Of a stretch of 64,000 nucleotides of DNA, positions 1-26,066 are shown one piece after another. The notes beneath the pieces were generated by a model. It did not search any database. It saw only the letters and a list, made by a program, of their open reading frames with translations, and had not been told where the DNA came from. Made by a program: the position numbers and the translations under genes. Numbering within the stretch: the first letter of the stretch is position 1; the number at the start of each line of letters is the position of its first letter. This stretch comes from Mesostigma viride. Taxonomy: Eukaryota; Streptophyta; Mesostigmatophyceae; Mesostigmatales; Mesostigmataceae. The stretch covers positions 96,001-160,000 of the forward strand of contig RPFO01001598.1 in NCBI GenBank assembly GCA_009746045.1, read 5' to 3'.

Positions 1-201
1 ATCAGTGTCCGGCTCACGCAGGGGCATGGCTGCATGGGCATGGGGTGGGGAGAACGCCTGCAGTGATCACCATTTAACCGTCATTGTCGTTCTACTATTG
101 TTACCAATATCTGTATCATTGCTGGCATGATTGCTAATCCCGTTCTAAACTCGGTGTGGCCTCTGGTTGTGGTCGGTGAATTTCCCCTTCCCCTCGCCCA
201 G

Positions 202-14369
<14,168 letters not shown>

Positions 14370-14413
14370 AGCCCCACTAGCGCGCTGGGCATGGGACCCC
14401 GCGCGCTGGGTGG

Positions 14414-14507
14414 TATGTCACGTGAGATTACCCGTGCTGTGTAGTAATCACGTGAGACAGCCGGCGGTGGGTGCTAATGACGTGAGACTACCGGTGCTGG
14501 GTATGGG
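14414..14507. repeat. About 31-bp tandem repeat with CACGTGA cores downstream of the kelch gene
   Basis: Three imperfect units contain TCACGTGA or TGACGTGA followed by ACCGGTGCTG-like sequence, starting 45 bp after the stop codon. CACGTG is a classical E-box/G-box core, but nothing shows that these copies are functional. Confidence 0.7.
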
Positions 14508-17163
14508 TACCACTATCTACGGGAGCCAAACTTGGTGCTCCTTTATTGCTACTGCGGCACTTGGCGGGCGCATGAAGCATCTAGCAAGCGGATATCACTG
14601 CGGCGGCATCCCATGTGGCGACGAGGGGTGCTTTCTGGAATCTTGGAATCGCCCTTGCAAAAGCCTAGTTGGTCCTTTCTGAGGGAAAGACGCAGGAGCA
14701 ATCGTTCTGGAAGAGAGCCAGTTCGTCAACAACAGCGACAGGGGGGAAAGAGAGAAGCTGTCTGCATTTTAACCTTGCGGTTGTGAATACGCTTGTATGT
14801 GGCTGCGGTCTGACCACCAGAGCGACTTGTCAGATATGGGCCAAGGCAACAGATGCTCCAACCTGGCTTGTCTTGTGCATGCGCTGCCATCGTTTCTGCG
14901 GCCTGCCGCACCGATTGTCGCCAGGTGTTCGCGTCCTCGAGCTTTGGCATGTCCTGCACATGCCCCGCCTTTCTTTAGATAGGTTTAGCGTGACGGAAAT
15001 TGACGTGCCTGATAATGGCATCTCCAAGGGCGGGTGTAGCTTGCCCTTGGCACATGCCAACCATGGATTCCGCTGTATGGCCATTTGGGGCTTGCTGGAA
15101 GCAAAGGCCCAAGAGACGTTTGAAGAATGCCCTTGATCGTAGCATGTTTCTGTAGATGATTCGGTGAGGTAACCTTGCACTCGCTGTAGAGAGAATTTGT
15201 TTGCTAACCGTATGCATTTGTATCTATAAGCAAGGAAATTTTTTTGAACACTGCATATCATACTTTACATGTATGCAACTTTTTCATATGAAAAATGGTT
15301 ATCACATTTGCATGCTTATCACGTTTGTTCTTCCTATCTAGTTAAGGGGACGTGGCGCGCCGAATATTTTCCGCGCCAAAAAATTCGCGGTACCGTCCGT
15401 ACGGTGTATAATGTGTGCCCGGACCGCTCAACCCTCGTGGAAGTGGCCATGGCGGCATGCCTTTATGCAATATTAATCGATATGGCACGTAAACAGCTAG
15501 AAAAAATGCTTGAATTTCGCAGAAGATTAGTTGATGACCTCATTGCGTGGCGGAAAGTTTACGGTTTGCAATATCGCTAATTTCTCGAACGGCTACGGGC
15601 GCGGGGGTCCAGGATATAATTTCTCTTGCGGATCATGAAATTTAATGCAGGTTTACGGCAGCTATTGTGAGGCAACGTAGGCTCTAAAGAGCGATTATGA
15701 AGCTAACTTAATGGTGTTGTCGAGTTTGTGCCGAAGCTTCCCGGTTTCTTTTACATTTCCGGCATTCAAGGTAAGAACCTACGCAGGCCTGCGCATGTCG
15801 CCTTCGACGTATTCACGGAAGGCGCACCTTCCTTGTTCGCCTGATCAATGGATGATGTCTTTTATTGTTCGAGCTTGCGTGCCAGTTTATGCATGAAACA
15901 TTTCCACGCAGGCAGGTGCATTAACGTCGGCCTTTCGCCTTTTTTTCGGGCAGTTTCCCTGCAGGAAGCGCTCCATTTCTTTCGGTTGCATCGTCAGATT
16001 CCTAGCTATTTCGTACAATTTCGTGTAGTTTGTGGCTGGCATGCTAAATGCGCCGAGGTCAAGTTGTTGGTAATGTGTTGACATTTGTTTTCCATAATCC
16101 TTTGGACGTGACCTTGCTCAGACGCTTTGTTATGTGCCGGATCTGACACGCCTGTTTTAGAACGACATCCGGCATGTGCCTAGAGGCTAACAAGCTGGCA
16201 TCAGCTTCTTAGCAAATTGCCCTATTGGAAAGGAAGGTGAGAGTGGTTCTTTTGCTGGCCATACTGCATGAGTGGCATTGCATTAGATAGGTGTTTCCAT
16301 TGCTTTCCTTGAGCTATAACCATTAAGACTTCCCTGCTATGTGTGCAGCAAGGCAAGCTGGATAGGATGTGAATGCTTGGCATACAACATGTATGATTTG
16401 CTGCCAAGTTTGCAGGCTGCAGTTGCCTCTATTGCTTGGGCAGTCTTTCTAAGGTTTTTACACGTATACTTGCTGAGTTCTTGGCATAAATTTACATGGT
16501 AACCTTGGGCTGAGCTTAGTGTATGCTCTCTTGGTGCGTGTATGCCTAGCGATGGTGTTGCTATGCGCACGCTGGCAAGGCTGGCCATGCTGAGGGCAGG
16601 GGAGGGCAGATGAGGTGCCTAGCCTTTTCTTATGTTGTGTGATCGAGTTGGGCATGTTTTTTGGCTTCTTGGATGGAAAACATGATGCCTAGGTGGCCTT
16701 ATACACAGAAAAACCTCATTTAGCGTATGTTCAGGTTTTAGCACGCCAAACGCAATAACTTGAGCTAGACTTGTCGGAATGACCTGGGACTTGGACCACT
16801 GCTGTCCCCCTGTTAGCCGGATTTTCGCTACATTTTGTTGCCTAATCTGAAGTGTTTATGACATGTTTATTCCCAATGTCCGGTAAAAAAAAGGGTACTT
16901 TTGCGGGGAAATTAATAACTGTTCAAGGTTTTGTCATTTTCATGATGTAAATAGCTCAGCAAGCTACAAACTCAGGGAACTATAGACGCTACATTTTTTT
17001 TTGCCAACAAATGAGTGCATGGGCTGGGCCATACATAGCCCTAATTAGCGTCTTTTTCTATTTATAGCGCTATATTGGCGTATATGTGGGGGTAGTACCC
17101 CCAACAAGTGCATGGACAACTCACTAGAGATGTTATTTAGTGCCCCCAATCATAATTTAGCAT
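14508..17163. other. Gene-poor intergenic region, nothing recognised
   Basis: About 2.6 kb of AT-richer DNA between the kelch gene stop and the 3' end of the first LINE. The open frames are short and without recognisable similarity or codon bias. The only distinctive motif is an E2F-like site at 15367-15381. Confidence 0.65.
15367..15381. promoter_or_regulatory. E2F-like site
   Basis: TTTTCCGCGCCAAAA matches the E2F/DP consensus TTTSSCGC in both orientations. A GTGTATAATG stretch lies 30 bp downstream, and a 43-codon open frame begins with ATG at 15449 and ends at 15580. Binding-site identity follows from the known consensus; function and the linked small gene are unproven. Confidence 0.35.
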
Positions 17164-18147
17164 TAAAAAATTAAATTAAATTATAACATGTCTCCGTTGG
17201 GAGATCATGTAGCACATATTCCAGGTTGGATGGGTGGTGTGGAGGAAGCCGCGTAATCGAACTAACCTAACTCTAAGCTATAGCTAGTCTAGAAAAGCCT
17301 ATCTACGCTACTCATCAAAACGGCTCCTCCTTTTGGGGGGAGGCGGCTTGCCCACAGGGGCTGGCGTGTGCGCCTTGACAATCTTCTTCCACCGCGTCTT
17401 GTCCTGCATGGCAGTCCAAAGACGGAAGAGAGAGTGGATGCGGTACTCAAACTGGGCTGGGACCACTAGGTCGTCCAGCAACATCTGGGTATAGGTCATG
17501 GCATGTTTCCCTACGTACCTTTTTAGGAATGTTCTTGGGGCCAGGCCAGGTCAAAATGTGCCGCCCCGGTTGGCCGAGCCGCTGGGGACCGGCCAGACCA
17601 AGGGCGGTGTCGACCTGGCTGGTGCGAGCAAGATGTCCTACAAATGCTATCCTACGCTGCCTAATCTCGTCCGAAATACGCGGCATACCGTGATACAAAG
17701 ACTCTAATGACCTACGCTGAGAAAACTCGACATTCAGGACCTGTCGGAGCATGATTCCGGGTTACCGTGCCGTCTAGCTTGGCTGCCAGTGTTGCCGTGA
17801 GTGTCCATGCCTCGGCGCCATACGTGAGCACCGTGAGGACGAGGACCTTGAAGAGCATGCGCTTGCGGTGCTCGTCCAGGCCCTTGGAGCGCCAGTAGGT
17901 GTTGAGCGAACGGAGCTTGGCCCAGGAAAGGCCGATGCGGGTGTCCACATCGTCGGCAGTGTCAGGAAGCCAACTCCCCAACAGCTTGAAGCGGTCGCGG
18001 AATGGGACCTCCGTCCCATCGAGCAGGCGCGGCAGCGGTGGGTGACTGGAGGCCCCAATCACCATCGCCTCAGTTTTGACACTAATCTCCAACCCCACCG
18101 CCCTCGCCTCCAGGCCCAGACAGTCCAGCCAGGTCTGAATGTGCTCG

Positions 18148-19917
18148 TGTCTAATCACCAAGAAAATGTCCTCATATGAGGACATTTTTAAGCATGGATA
18201 CCATTTGTAATAACTCACACATTTCAACATATCCATGGGTACGGCATGGAACCATGTTCATTTATGATATGTTCAAGAGTAGCAATGCTTAACATCCATG
18301 AAATATGCTCATTGTATAATTGTTTACGATTTATGAATGCAGGGGGGTCGCTACGCGAGTGACCAACAAGCACTCAAGTCAAAAATATGCCCAGAAAGAA
18401 GGCAGGGCCAGGTCATGGCTGGTCCTGAAAATGCACCCAAGGTGCCCACAACATGTCTACATTACACCCTCGCTATCCTAGACCCTGCAGCCTGCCGGGG
18501 GGGGCACAAAATGTAACTGGCAGCCAGGGACCATGGTGCAGGCCAAATAGCAGGTGTAAAGCTAGCTCAAAGCTAGCTCAATCCAAAGAATGAAATAAGA
18601 AGCAAATACTTGCCAAGGTTAGGTCTGTGATCGTTATTGGAGGCTTGGCTGCCACCACGGTGCTCGACAATGATGCTGAAGCCTTCAATCATATATGAAG
18701 CAGATACTGCAAAGAGGCACAAATAGCAATACAAGCACAATGTAAGCATGAAAAGCTCAAGTTTCCAAGCCAGTCTAGCTCACTTGGACATGAGGTTAAG
18801 CGTTAGAAACATATGGGCAACATCCCAGCAAGCCTTGAAAAAGTTTTCAGCAACAAGGCAGTATATGTGTTAAATCAAACTACCACATTGCAACTAAGCA
18901 CAGTGACTTCTACTTGCTGCTGTTTTGACGACGCAAGGCCGTTTACCTTTTCAGTGACACCACGGGAAAAGAAAGCATTACCCAGCAAACTTCCTTTAAG
19001 TTCCCCGGACATAGGCGTAATCACAACCACGACGTTGGGCATTGAAAAGAACCGGAATCATTAAGTCTGCGGGGGTTATAAGCTACGATACTCTTGACAC
19101 GCTTATTTAGAACGATGCGGTTGCGGATGACATCCGGAACCTTGTTCTTGACGTGCGCCCAGGCCGCCAGCTGCGCGGGACAGCTCAAGAAATATATATT
19201 AAAGGACGGTGACGCCCGGGAAGCACCCAGCCTTGCGGCAAAAGTAAAATATGGCTCGCGCTCGCCGTGGTTTTCGCCAGGCGTGACTGCGATATCACGA
19301 CGAAAAAATGGAGACTCTTTGACCCATCTAACTGCCCAGGTCTCTCTGTTGCCCGGGTCGCCCATTAACCCAGAAGCGTACCATAACCCATACTCGCGAT
19401 ATCCGCAGCTACTGGGCGGAAAAAGAAATTGTAAAACCGAACTGCATACTGACCTATCATGCCATCTACGTAGCTTCCAGATTTTCTTCAACGATGCCAA
19501 AATCCGTTCATGAACAATATTTTCGACATATACAAAGCACCTGCACGTCAAAAGCAGCATCTTCGAAATGACTAGATGATGATCTAAAGTTCTGTCTTCA
19601 TTCGGGGCAAAATAATGGCCTATAACGTTCAGGCAAGCCTCAGAACTGGAACGACCCCATAGCCGTCACTCGACAAAATGCTCGATTACATTGCAACGTT
19701 CTTGCTGTAGTAGGTACTTTTCCTCGCCTCATATTTTCCAGGTACGGTCGGCCCCTGTCGACCCCGGGGGCTTGGCGCGCTCAGTACCTATCCCAGTTTC
19801 GCGCCAAAACCCACCAGGGATCCTCAGGACCAACTTTGGCGCCAAAACCGCCCCCCTGACCCCCCCCGTCTCAAACGAGGACTATGTCCTCAAATGAGGA
19901 CATTTGGTTTTTGGACA
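18148..19917. mobile_element. 1,770-bp TIR element inserted in LINE A, with 4-bp TSD
   Basis: The termini are TGTC...GACA with inverted ends that share GTGTCYAA, ACCA and AAATGTCCTCAT. The duplicated target CTCG occupies 18144-18147 and 19918-19921, and the second LINE copy near 24490 shows the empty site. Each end holds a near-perfect palindrome (AATGTCCTCATATGAGGACA on the left; a similar one at 19884-19903). The interior has a 179-codon minus-strand open frame (19021-19560) that I do not recognise, and no visible DDE motif. Likely a non-autonomous DNA transposon. TGT...ACA ends with a 4-bp TSD would fit Ginger-like elements, but the family is not assigned. Confidence 0.8.
19797..19847. promoter_or_regulatory. 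Pair of E2F-like sites inside the TIR element
   Basis: TTTCGCGCCAAAA (19797-19809) and TTTGGCGCCAAAA (19835-19847) lie 25 bp apart and close to the right end of the 1,770-bp element. Both match the E2F/DP consensus. Their closeness suggests a former promoter carried by the element; this is inference. Confidence 0.35.
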
Positions 19918-21097
19918 CTCGGGGCACGCGATGAGGGTGGTGTCGTCCGCATAAATCACTGAGGTCAGCCAGGCGGTAACCCGTGCTAACCCCGCCGTGC
20001 CCACGCTCGTTAAGGATGTCCAAGCCTGGCTCGAACCCCTTAAGAGCAGTAAAGCGCGCACGTGCCTGGCGCATGACGTGGTCCACGCCAATAATGAACA
20101 GGTATGGAGACAGGACACAACCTTGCCACACCCCGTGGTGAAGGGGGAATGGTGGGGTGGTGCCTTCCGCAGTCCGCACTACTGCCTGTGAGCCCTCATA
20201 CAGTCGGCGAATGGCAGCAATAAACGCTGGTGGCACTCGGTCCAGAGCTAGGATGGCCCAAAGAGCTTCCCAGAGGACCGTGTCAAAGGCCTTGATATAG
20301 TCAACAAAAATGCATGAAGACCAGCGGCAAACTGTCAGGGGGAAGGCGACGCACCTCCTCCATCAACCGGCGCGCGACAAACACAGCCATGACAGTGTTA
20401 CGACCACGACAAAAACCCATCTGAGACTCACCCAGGTGTGGGTCCAGCGCGGCGCGGAGCCTGTGCAGCATCATGCGCATGAAGACCTTCAGCGCGGCGC
20501 TCTGGAGGCAGACACCCCGCGGCGGTAGTTACCGGGGTCAGCAGCAGAGCCCTTCTTGTACAGCATGACGCGGATGGCCGTCTGCCACTCAGCAGGCGGA
20601 GGCTCGTCAGAGAGCAGGACACGGTTACAAAACGGCAGCAGAAGATCCCTAACCGCTAGGTCAGGGGTCTTCAGCAGCTCTGAGCAGAAAGGTGGTCGGC
20701 ACCGACCGCCGCATCGTACCGTAGGCGAGCAAGGGCGCCATTCAATTCCTTTAAAGTGAAGGGGTGGACGACGCCGTCAGTGGCAAGGCAGCCCTCCTGC
20801 AAGGCGGGGACTTGGTAGTCCGCGGCCGAGGAAGGGGGCGCTGGCGGCGGCGGGGGTCCGGCAACCCCAAGGCGGGCGGCCGTCTCGGGGTGAAGTGGCG
20901 GGGGGGGGGCGCGAGCCCCACCGGTCAAGGAAACATTGTGGGCCAACCAGCGGTCAAGGCTTACCGGCGCCGTGCCGTCCCCCGTGTGCTCCACCGGGGT
21001 GCGCTGCCGCCGGCCGCCGAGCCGGTCGAGGTGGTACCACATGTCCTTGCCCTGGTTGCGAGCTATATAATTTAGCATGGTGCAACTGAAATTCAAG

Positions 21098-21436
21098 TGA
21101 TATTAGCATGGGTCAAGTTTTAAGGTTTTTGGGGTGCCACCTCCCCTTAAAATCGCTAAGCTCCCAAGAAGACCAGCATTTGATTGAATACAATAAGTGG
21201 AGCCCTGCCACAAATGCAGCATTCACAGTGGCCAATGAAGGCCATATCAATCCGCAGCAACAACGGCGACGGGAGCTATGGCCGACCTACCTCCAGCTCC
21301 GGCAGACCGCGGCGGGGAAGCCGGTTTACTGGAAGGGGGCGGCGCCATCTACGTCGGCCATGTGCAAGCCCTGGCAAGCGGCCCCCGCGGCCCCAGCACC
21401 TCCAGCTTAGGGGAATACAGCAGTACAGTAGTGTAG
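21098..21436. other. Spacer between LINE copies
   Basis: A short GC-variable stretch between the 5' side of LINE A copy 1 and the 3' tail of LINE B. I see no motif that assigns it to either element. Confidence 0.5.
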
Positions 21437-22805
21437 AATTAATTAATTAATTAATTAATTAATTAATTAATTAATTAGTCTCGTGCTCCCGTTGGGGAGT
21501 CACGGAGCATTAATAACCCCGATGGATGGGTGGGTGGGTGGGTGCAAACAGTCCTACTGTACCGGTCTAAGCTATCTACATTCGCTACCTATGACATCTA
21601 TCTAACAGCATTCTAACTACAACATCTATCTAGACAGCCTCACGCTGCCCTAGTGGACCTGTCTGGCGTGCCTCCCACCCGGGTTGGCACCCGCGGGCGC
21701 TTCCCCACAGGGGGGGGCTCGTTGTCCTCTATGACCTGGGCCCACTTGGCCTTGTCCATCATTTTCGTCCAAATCACGGAGATGCCTAGGCCCCCCATGT
21801 CCTCTACTAGCTGTTCTTTGAAGGTGCGGGCCTTGCGGCGTCAAACATCACTGGGCCCGGCCCACGTCAGGAGGTGCCGGCCAGGCTAGCTGAGCTGGTC
21901 GCAGACCTGCGGGGGGGCCACGTGAGGTGTCTACCTGGTTGGTGCGAGCTAAGTGCTCTACTAGCTGCAGGCGCCGCTGCTTAATAGTGCTGGTGATATA
22001 TGGCATGCCCTGATACACTGTCCTCGTTGCGGACATGAGCAGCATATCCTACTCTGAAAATGGAACGCAGCATGTTGGTGACCGCGCCGTCCAGCTTGCG
22101 GGCCAGGTCGGCGGTGAGGGTCCACGTCTCGGCCCCATACGTGAGAACAGGAAGGACGAGGACCTTGAACAGGTCCTGTTTCTCGATCTTGCCCAGGGGG
22201 CAGGGGCTTGCGCACAGGGCCCGGTACTGGCGTACAGCGTGCCAGGCGAGGGAGATGCGATGGTCCACATCTACCTCGCAGCTGGGGAGCAGGCTGCCCA
22301 GCAGCTTGACGCGGTCCCGATACTGGACTCGAGAGCCGTCGAGGAGATAGAGCGGGGTGGCGGTGGGTGGGTGAGCCCAACCGCCAGGGCCTCTGTCTTC
22401 TTGCTGACCTCAAGCCCCACTGCACGGGCGCCTCGATAGCCAGGCAGTCAAGCCATGTCTGCACGTGCCCAGTGTCCTCGAAGAGGGTGGTGTCGTCTGC
22501 GTAGATGATGTCGGCCAGCCGAATCTCAGTGTCCGCTCCGCCATGCCAATATTTGTTAGCGACCTGCACCCCTGGTTCCCTACCCACGATGCGAGCAAAT
22601 CGCTTGCGCGCCTGCATCATTACGTATTCGACCACAATAATGAACAGGTAGGGCGACAGCACGCAGCCCTGCCACACACCCTTCTGTAAAGGGCATGGGG
22701 GCGTGGTCCCGTAAGAAGTGCGCACCGAAGTGGTGGACCCTTCATACAGGTTGCGGATGACAGCAATAAGGGGGCGGGGGATCCGGAACACTGCTGTGTA
22801 AAGTG
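21437..22805 (-). mobile_element. LINE family B (non-LTR retrotransposon, 5'-truncated)
   Basis: On the minus strand the frame 21961-22827 shows reverse transcriptase blocks: LIAVIRNLYEGS, GVWQGCVLSPYLFI and IIYADDTTLF. It is followed by the post-RT region with YGAETWTLTADL and HLARTNQVDTS. The frame is broken in the middle, and the 5' part is missing beyond about 22805. The 3' end carries an uninterrupted (TTAA)n tail at 21437-21476 next to the hairpin CTCCCGTTGGGGAG (21486-21499). It is clearly related to, but distinct from, family A. Confidence 0.87.
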
Positions 22806-22913
22806 TAGAATAGTAACGCCTAGCCACCGTGGCCTTACAAGTACATGTACGCCTACTATGGGCCCTTGACCAGCTGATGCCTTAGCATTATTTTGTACCA
22901 TGTACATGCCGTG

Positions 22914-22985
22914 TTGCAGATCGCGTTTTCCGCGGACTGGCACTGAACGCAAATGGTTTTCACCTTTGCGGTGTGCCAAATCAGA
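22914..22985 (+). repeat. 72-bp dispersed repeat with hairpin, copy 1
   Basis: It matches 58571-58642 with two differences and no gaps. It can fold as TGGCAC...GTGCCA enclosing GCAAATGGT...ACCTTTGC. It lies just upstream of a LINE B tail fragment. In the second copy the region follows a tRNA-like B-box, so it may be the 3' body of a SINE. Confidence 0.7.
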
Positions 22986-23004
22986 ATGTACATGTGTGCC
23001 TATA

Positions 23005-23052
23005 TTAATTAATTAATTAATTAATTAGACTCGTGCTCCCGTTGGGGAGTCA
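23005..23052 (-). mobile_element. LINE B 3'-end fragment
   Basis: Only the (TTAA)n tail and the terminal hairpin CTCCCGTTGGGGAG (23036-23049) are present, the shape left by extreme 5' truncation. Confidence 0.7.
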
Positions 23053-23329
23053 TGTGTGCCTATATGATGTGCCACACACCAGATGATGCCTAGCTTTATT
23101 TAGCTATGCTGTGCCCACGCAGATTGATCGAGAGCTACTCTCTGCTGAGATGCCATGCTCTAGCTCTTGTACACGTCTACTAGCCATGATGATCTTCGAT
23201 CCCCCCTCTGTCGGCGCCCCTAGGTTCCTGAATACAGTGGTGTGCAGCCGGTGCACTTTGTGCACCCAGAGCAGGTGTAGTTTACGAGAGAGAGGGAGTG
23301 AATGCGGTCAGCTCAGATCAACAGCTCAG

Positions 23330-24790
23330 ATTAAATTAAATTAAAAAATTAAATTATAACAATCATGTCTCCGTTGGGAGATCATGTAGCACATATTCCA
23401 TGATGGATGGGTGGAGTGGAGGAAGCCACGTAATCGAACTAACCTATAACTCTAAGCTATTATCTAGTCTAGAAAAGCCTAACTACACTACTCATCAAAA
23501 CGCCTCCACCTCTTGGGGGGAGGTGGCTTGCCTAGGGGCTGGCGTGTGAGCCTTGACAATCTTCTGCCACCGCTTCTTGTCCTGCACGGCAGTCCAAAGA
23601 AGGGACGGAGAGAGTGGATGCGGTGTTCAAACTGGGCTGGGACCACTAGGTCGGCCAGCAACATCGATCTGGGTGTAGTTCATGGCATGTTTCCCTACCC
23701 CTTAAGGAATGTTCTTGGGGCCAGGCCATGTCAAAATATGCCGCCCTGGTTGGCCGAGCCACTGGGCCGGGGCCGGCCAGACCAAGGGCGGTGTCGACCT
23801 GGCTGGTGCGAGCAAGATGTCCTACAAATGCTATCCTACGCTGCCTAATCTCGCCCGAAATACGAGGCATACCCTGATACAAAAGACTCTAATGACCTAC
23901 ATTGATGCATGCGATATTTGTTTAAACTTTTGTGTAATTATTTTTCTAATGAGATTAGCATATTTAACTCCGTGGCATGCCTTTGCGCATGACACGCAAG
24001 TACTTACTTACTTACTAATATGACCTACAGTACGCTGGCCGGAAAAGCCTACGTTCAGGACCTGTCGGAGCATCCTGTAAAACGTGCCGTCTAGCTTAGC
24101 AGCCTGGCAGTGTTGCCGTGAGTGTCCACGCCTCGGCGCCATATACGTGAGCACCGTGAGGACGAGGACCTTGAAGAGCATGCGCTTGCGGTTCTCGCCC
24201 AGGCGCTTGGAGCGCCAGTAGGTGTTTAGCGAACGAAGCATAGCCCAGCTAGGCCAGGCCGATGCGGATGTCCACATCGTCAGCGGTGCATGAGGGATCG
24301 AGCATGCTCCCCAACAGTTTGAAGCGATCGCGGAACGGGACCTCCGTCCCGTCGAGCAGGCGCGGCAACGGTGGGCGACTGGAGGCCCCAATCACCATCG
24401 CCTCAGTTTTGACACTAATCTCCAACCCCACCGCCCTCGATCGCCTCCAGCCAGGCCCAGACTGTCCAGCCAGGCCGGTCTGAATGTGCTCGGGGCGCGC
24501 GATGAGGGTACGTGTCGTCCGCATAAATCAGGTCAGCCATGCAGGCGGTAACGGTCCCGTGCTAACCCCGCCGTGCCCGCGCTCGTTAAGGATGTCCAAG
24601 CCTGGCTCGAACCCCTTAAGAGCAGTAAAGCGCGCATGTGCCCGGCGCATGACGTGATCCACGACAATAATGAACAGGTGTGGGGACAGGACACAACCTT
24701 GCCACACACCGCGTGGTGAAGGGGGAATGGTGGGGTAGTGCCTTCCGCAGTCCGCTGACTACTGCCTGTGAGCGGCCCTCACAGCTCAGA
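23330..24790 (-). mobile_element. LINE family A, copy 2 (5'-truncated)
   Basis: It is closely similar to copy 1 across its C-terminal region and the start of the RT domain, ending near 24790 at a point equivalent to about 20190 in copy 1. The TTAAAT-rich tail and the hairpin TCTCCGTTGGGAGA (23368-23381) are at the low-coordinate end. The frame is disrupted, and a 119-bp element is inserted at 23901-24019. It retains the empty site of the 1,770-bp transposon, so that transposon entered copy 1 after the two copies separated. Confidence 0.85.
23901..24019 (+). mobile_element. 119-bp SINE-like insert in LINE A copy 2, with 9-bp TSD
   Basis: The target ATGACCTAC is duplicated at 23892-23900 and 24020-24028; LINE copy 1 near 17710 has it once. 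The insert ends in an ACTTACTTACTTACT tail, a simple-repeat tail of the kind SINEs carry. A related copy lies at about 25955-26066. Confidence 0.75.
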
Positions 24791-25015
24791 TGGTCAAAGG
24801 TTATTAATTAATTAATAGACATGTGCATGTGCGTCACTGTTATGCCACACTTACATGGGTCTTATTGCACCCACAGTTTGCCGGATCGTTAGCCTGTCCT
24901 TTTAGCTAGCGCGCCCGAATGCAGCTAGCTGTGGCATGCCTTTGGCATGAAGGAGACTGGGGGTCTCTGCCCTTAATTTCTCCTGTAGTGCACACACAGG
25001 GATTACAAGCACTTC

Positions 25016-25074
25016 GGTGCTCCGTGACTCCCCAACGGGAGCACGTGTTTAATTAATTAATTAATTAATTAATG
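25016..25074 (+). mobile_element. LINE B 3'-end fragment, plus orientation
   Basis: CTCCCCAACGGGAG (25028-25041) is the reverse complement of the family B terminal hairpin. It is followed directly by a (TTAA)n tail, so the fragment reads on the plus strand. Confidence 0.7.
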
Positions 25075-25089
25075 TGCGTCACGTGAGCA

Positions 25090-25895
25090 TAAGTCCTCAG
25101 TGGGATGGGAACATGGGATGGAATGGATGATGTATAAGCTATCTAGGTACGTCCTAGTTACATGCAGGGTTGTGGGCACCACGGCCCGAATCGCTATGAA
25201 TGCCATATATACGCGGTCACACGCGGAGCCCCCACAGACTTGGGGGTGGTCTCCTTCATCACTACTTGCCATCTATCCTTGCGTACCATCTGCCTCCATA
25301 TTGCAGACAAACCAGGAAGCTGCCCGGGTGTGAGCCCGTCACGTCTAGTGTAGCACATGTCCATGCCGAGTCTATTACGAAAAGTCCACGGATGGCGCGC
25401 CCTGCCGCGCGTGCCCTGGTGGGGCACGCCAGGTGAGGACTTATCGCCCAGTTTGGGCAGGCTTGGTGCCAGCTAGTCTGTCTGATGTGTCTACCTGATC
25501 TGTGCGGGCCAGGTGCCCGGCTAGGCCCAGGCGCCTGTGGCTAAGAATATGGGAAACATAGGGCAAATCAGCGTACAAATCCTCATTACTAATGTGCAAA
25601 CCAAAGGGGATGTTAAGAAGGGCCTAATTGCGCAGCATCTTGGTGACGTTGCCGTCGAGTCGTTGCTCCAGCTCCTGCGTCAGTGCCCAGGCCGGTCTCG
25701 GCTCCGTAGGTCAGGCCGGATCGTCAGAATGACGACCTTGAGGAGGTCACGCTTGATGATCCGGGGTAGGGCGGGGTTGCTCCACCAGCAGCGGTGATCA
25801 TGGAGTTGCGCCCACGCCATGCCGATCCGTGTCGTCAGGTCGTCGATCCTCGCAGTCGGGAAGCGCCAACTGCCGAGCAGCTTGAAGCGGCCTGA
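25090..25895 (-). mobile_element. LINE family C, post-RT fragment
   Basis: The minus strand from about 25895 carries the same order of blocks as the C-terminal parts of families A and B (FKLLGSW near 25880; RRLGLAGHLARTDQVDT near 25510) at lower identity. No RT core is left. The frame is broken several times. Confidence 0.72.
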
Positions 25896-25954
25896 AGTAC
25901 ATAGGGTAGTGGACGTACCTCGAGGGTACGTTATATCTCCCACTATAGTTCGAC

Positions 25955-26066
25955 TTTATCGTTGGGGCATGCATGATGCAGACGGTATTTGTAATTATTT
26001 TTCTGATGAATAGTACTCCGTGGCATGCCCATGCGCTTGACACAGTTTAAGTACATACTTACATTT
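25955..26066 (+). mobile_element. SINE-like element, second copy
   Basis: It shares GTAATTATTTTTCT, ACTCCGTGGCATGCC and GCGC(A)TGACAC with the insert at 23901-24019, and ends in AAGTACATACTTACAT. The copies are diverged, so the borders are approximate. Confidence 0.6.

Larger units (their letters stand above)
17164..21097 (-). mobile_element. LINE family A, copy 1 (non-LTR retrotransposon, interrupted by a transposon)
   Basis: Read on the minus strand, the element runs from about 21097 to a TTAAAT-rich 3' tail near 17164. Reverse transcriptase motifs are visible: a region resembling the conserved N-terminal RT block (RLRYDAAVGADHLSAQ, about 20715), VDYIKAFDTV (about 20290), GVWQGCVLSPYL (about 20120) and IYADDTT (19940-19957). 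The post-RT region has a short HLART.QVDTA-type motif near 17610. The frames are shifted and contain stops, so it is inactive. No endonuclease domain is seen, so the 5' end is missing or unrecognised. The element is split by the insertion 18148-19917; the sequence left of 18147 continues at 19922, as shown by the uninterrupted second copy at 24480-24520. The 3' end has the family hairpin at 17191-17204. Confidence 0.88.

Noticed and set aside
19021-19560. 179-codon frame as a transposase
   Set aside because: No visible DDE-type motif spacing or family signature; kept only as an unidentified frame of the TIR element.
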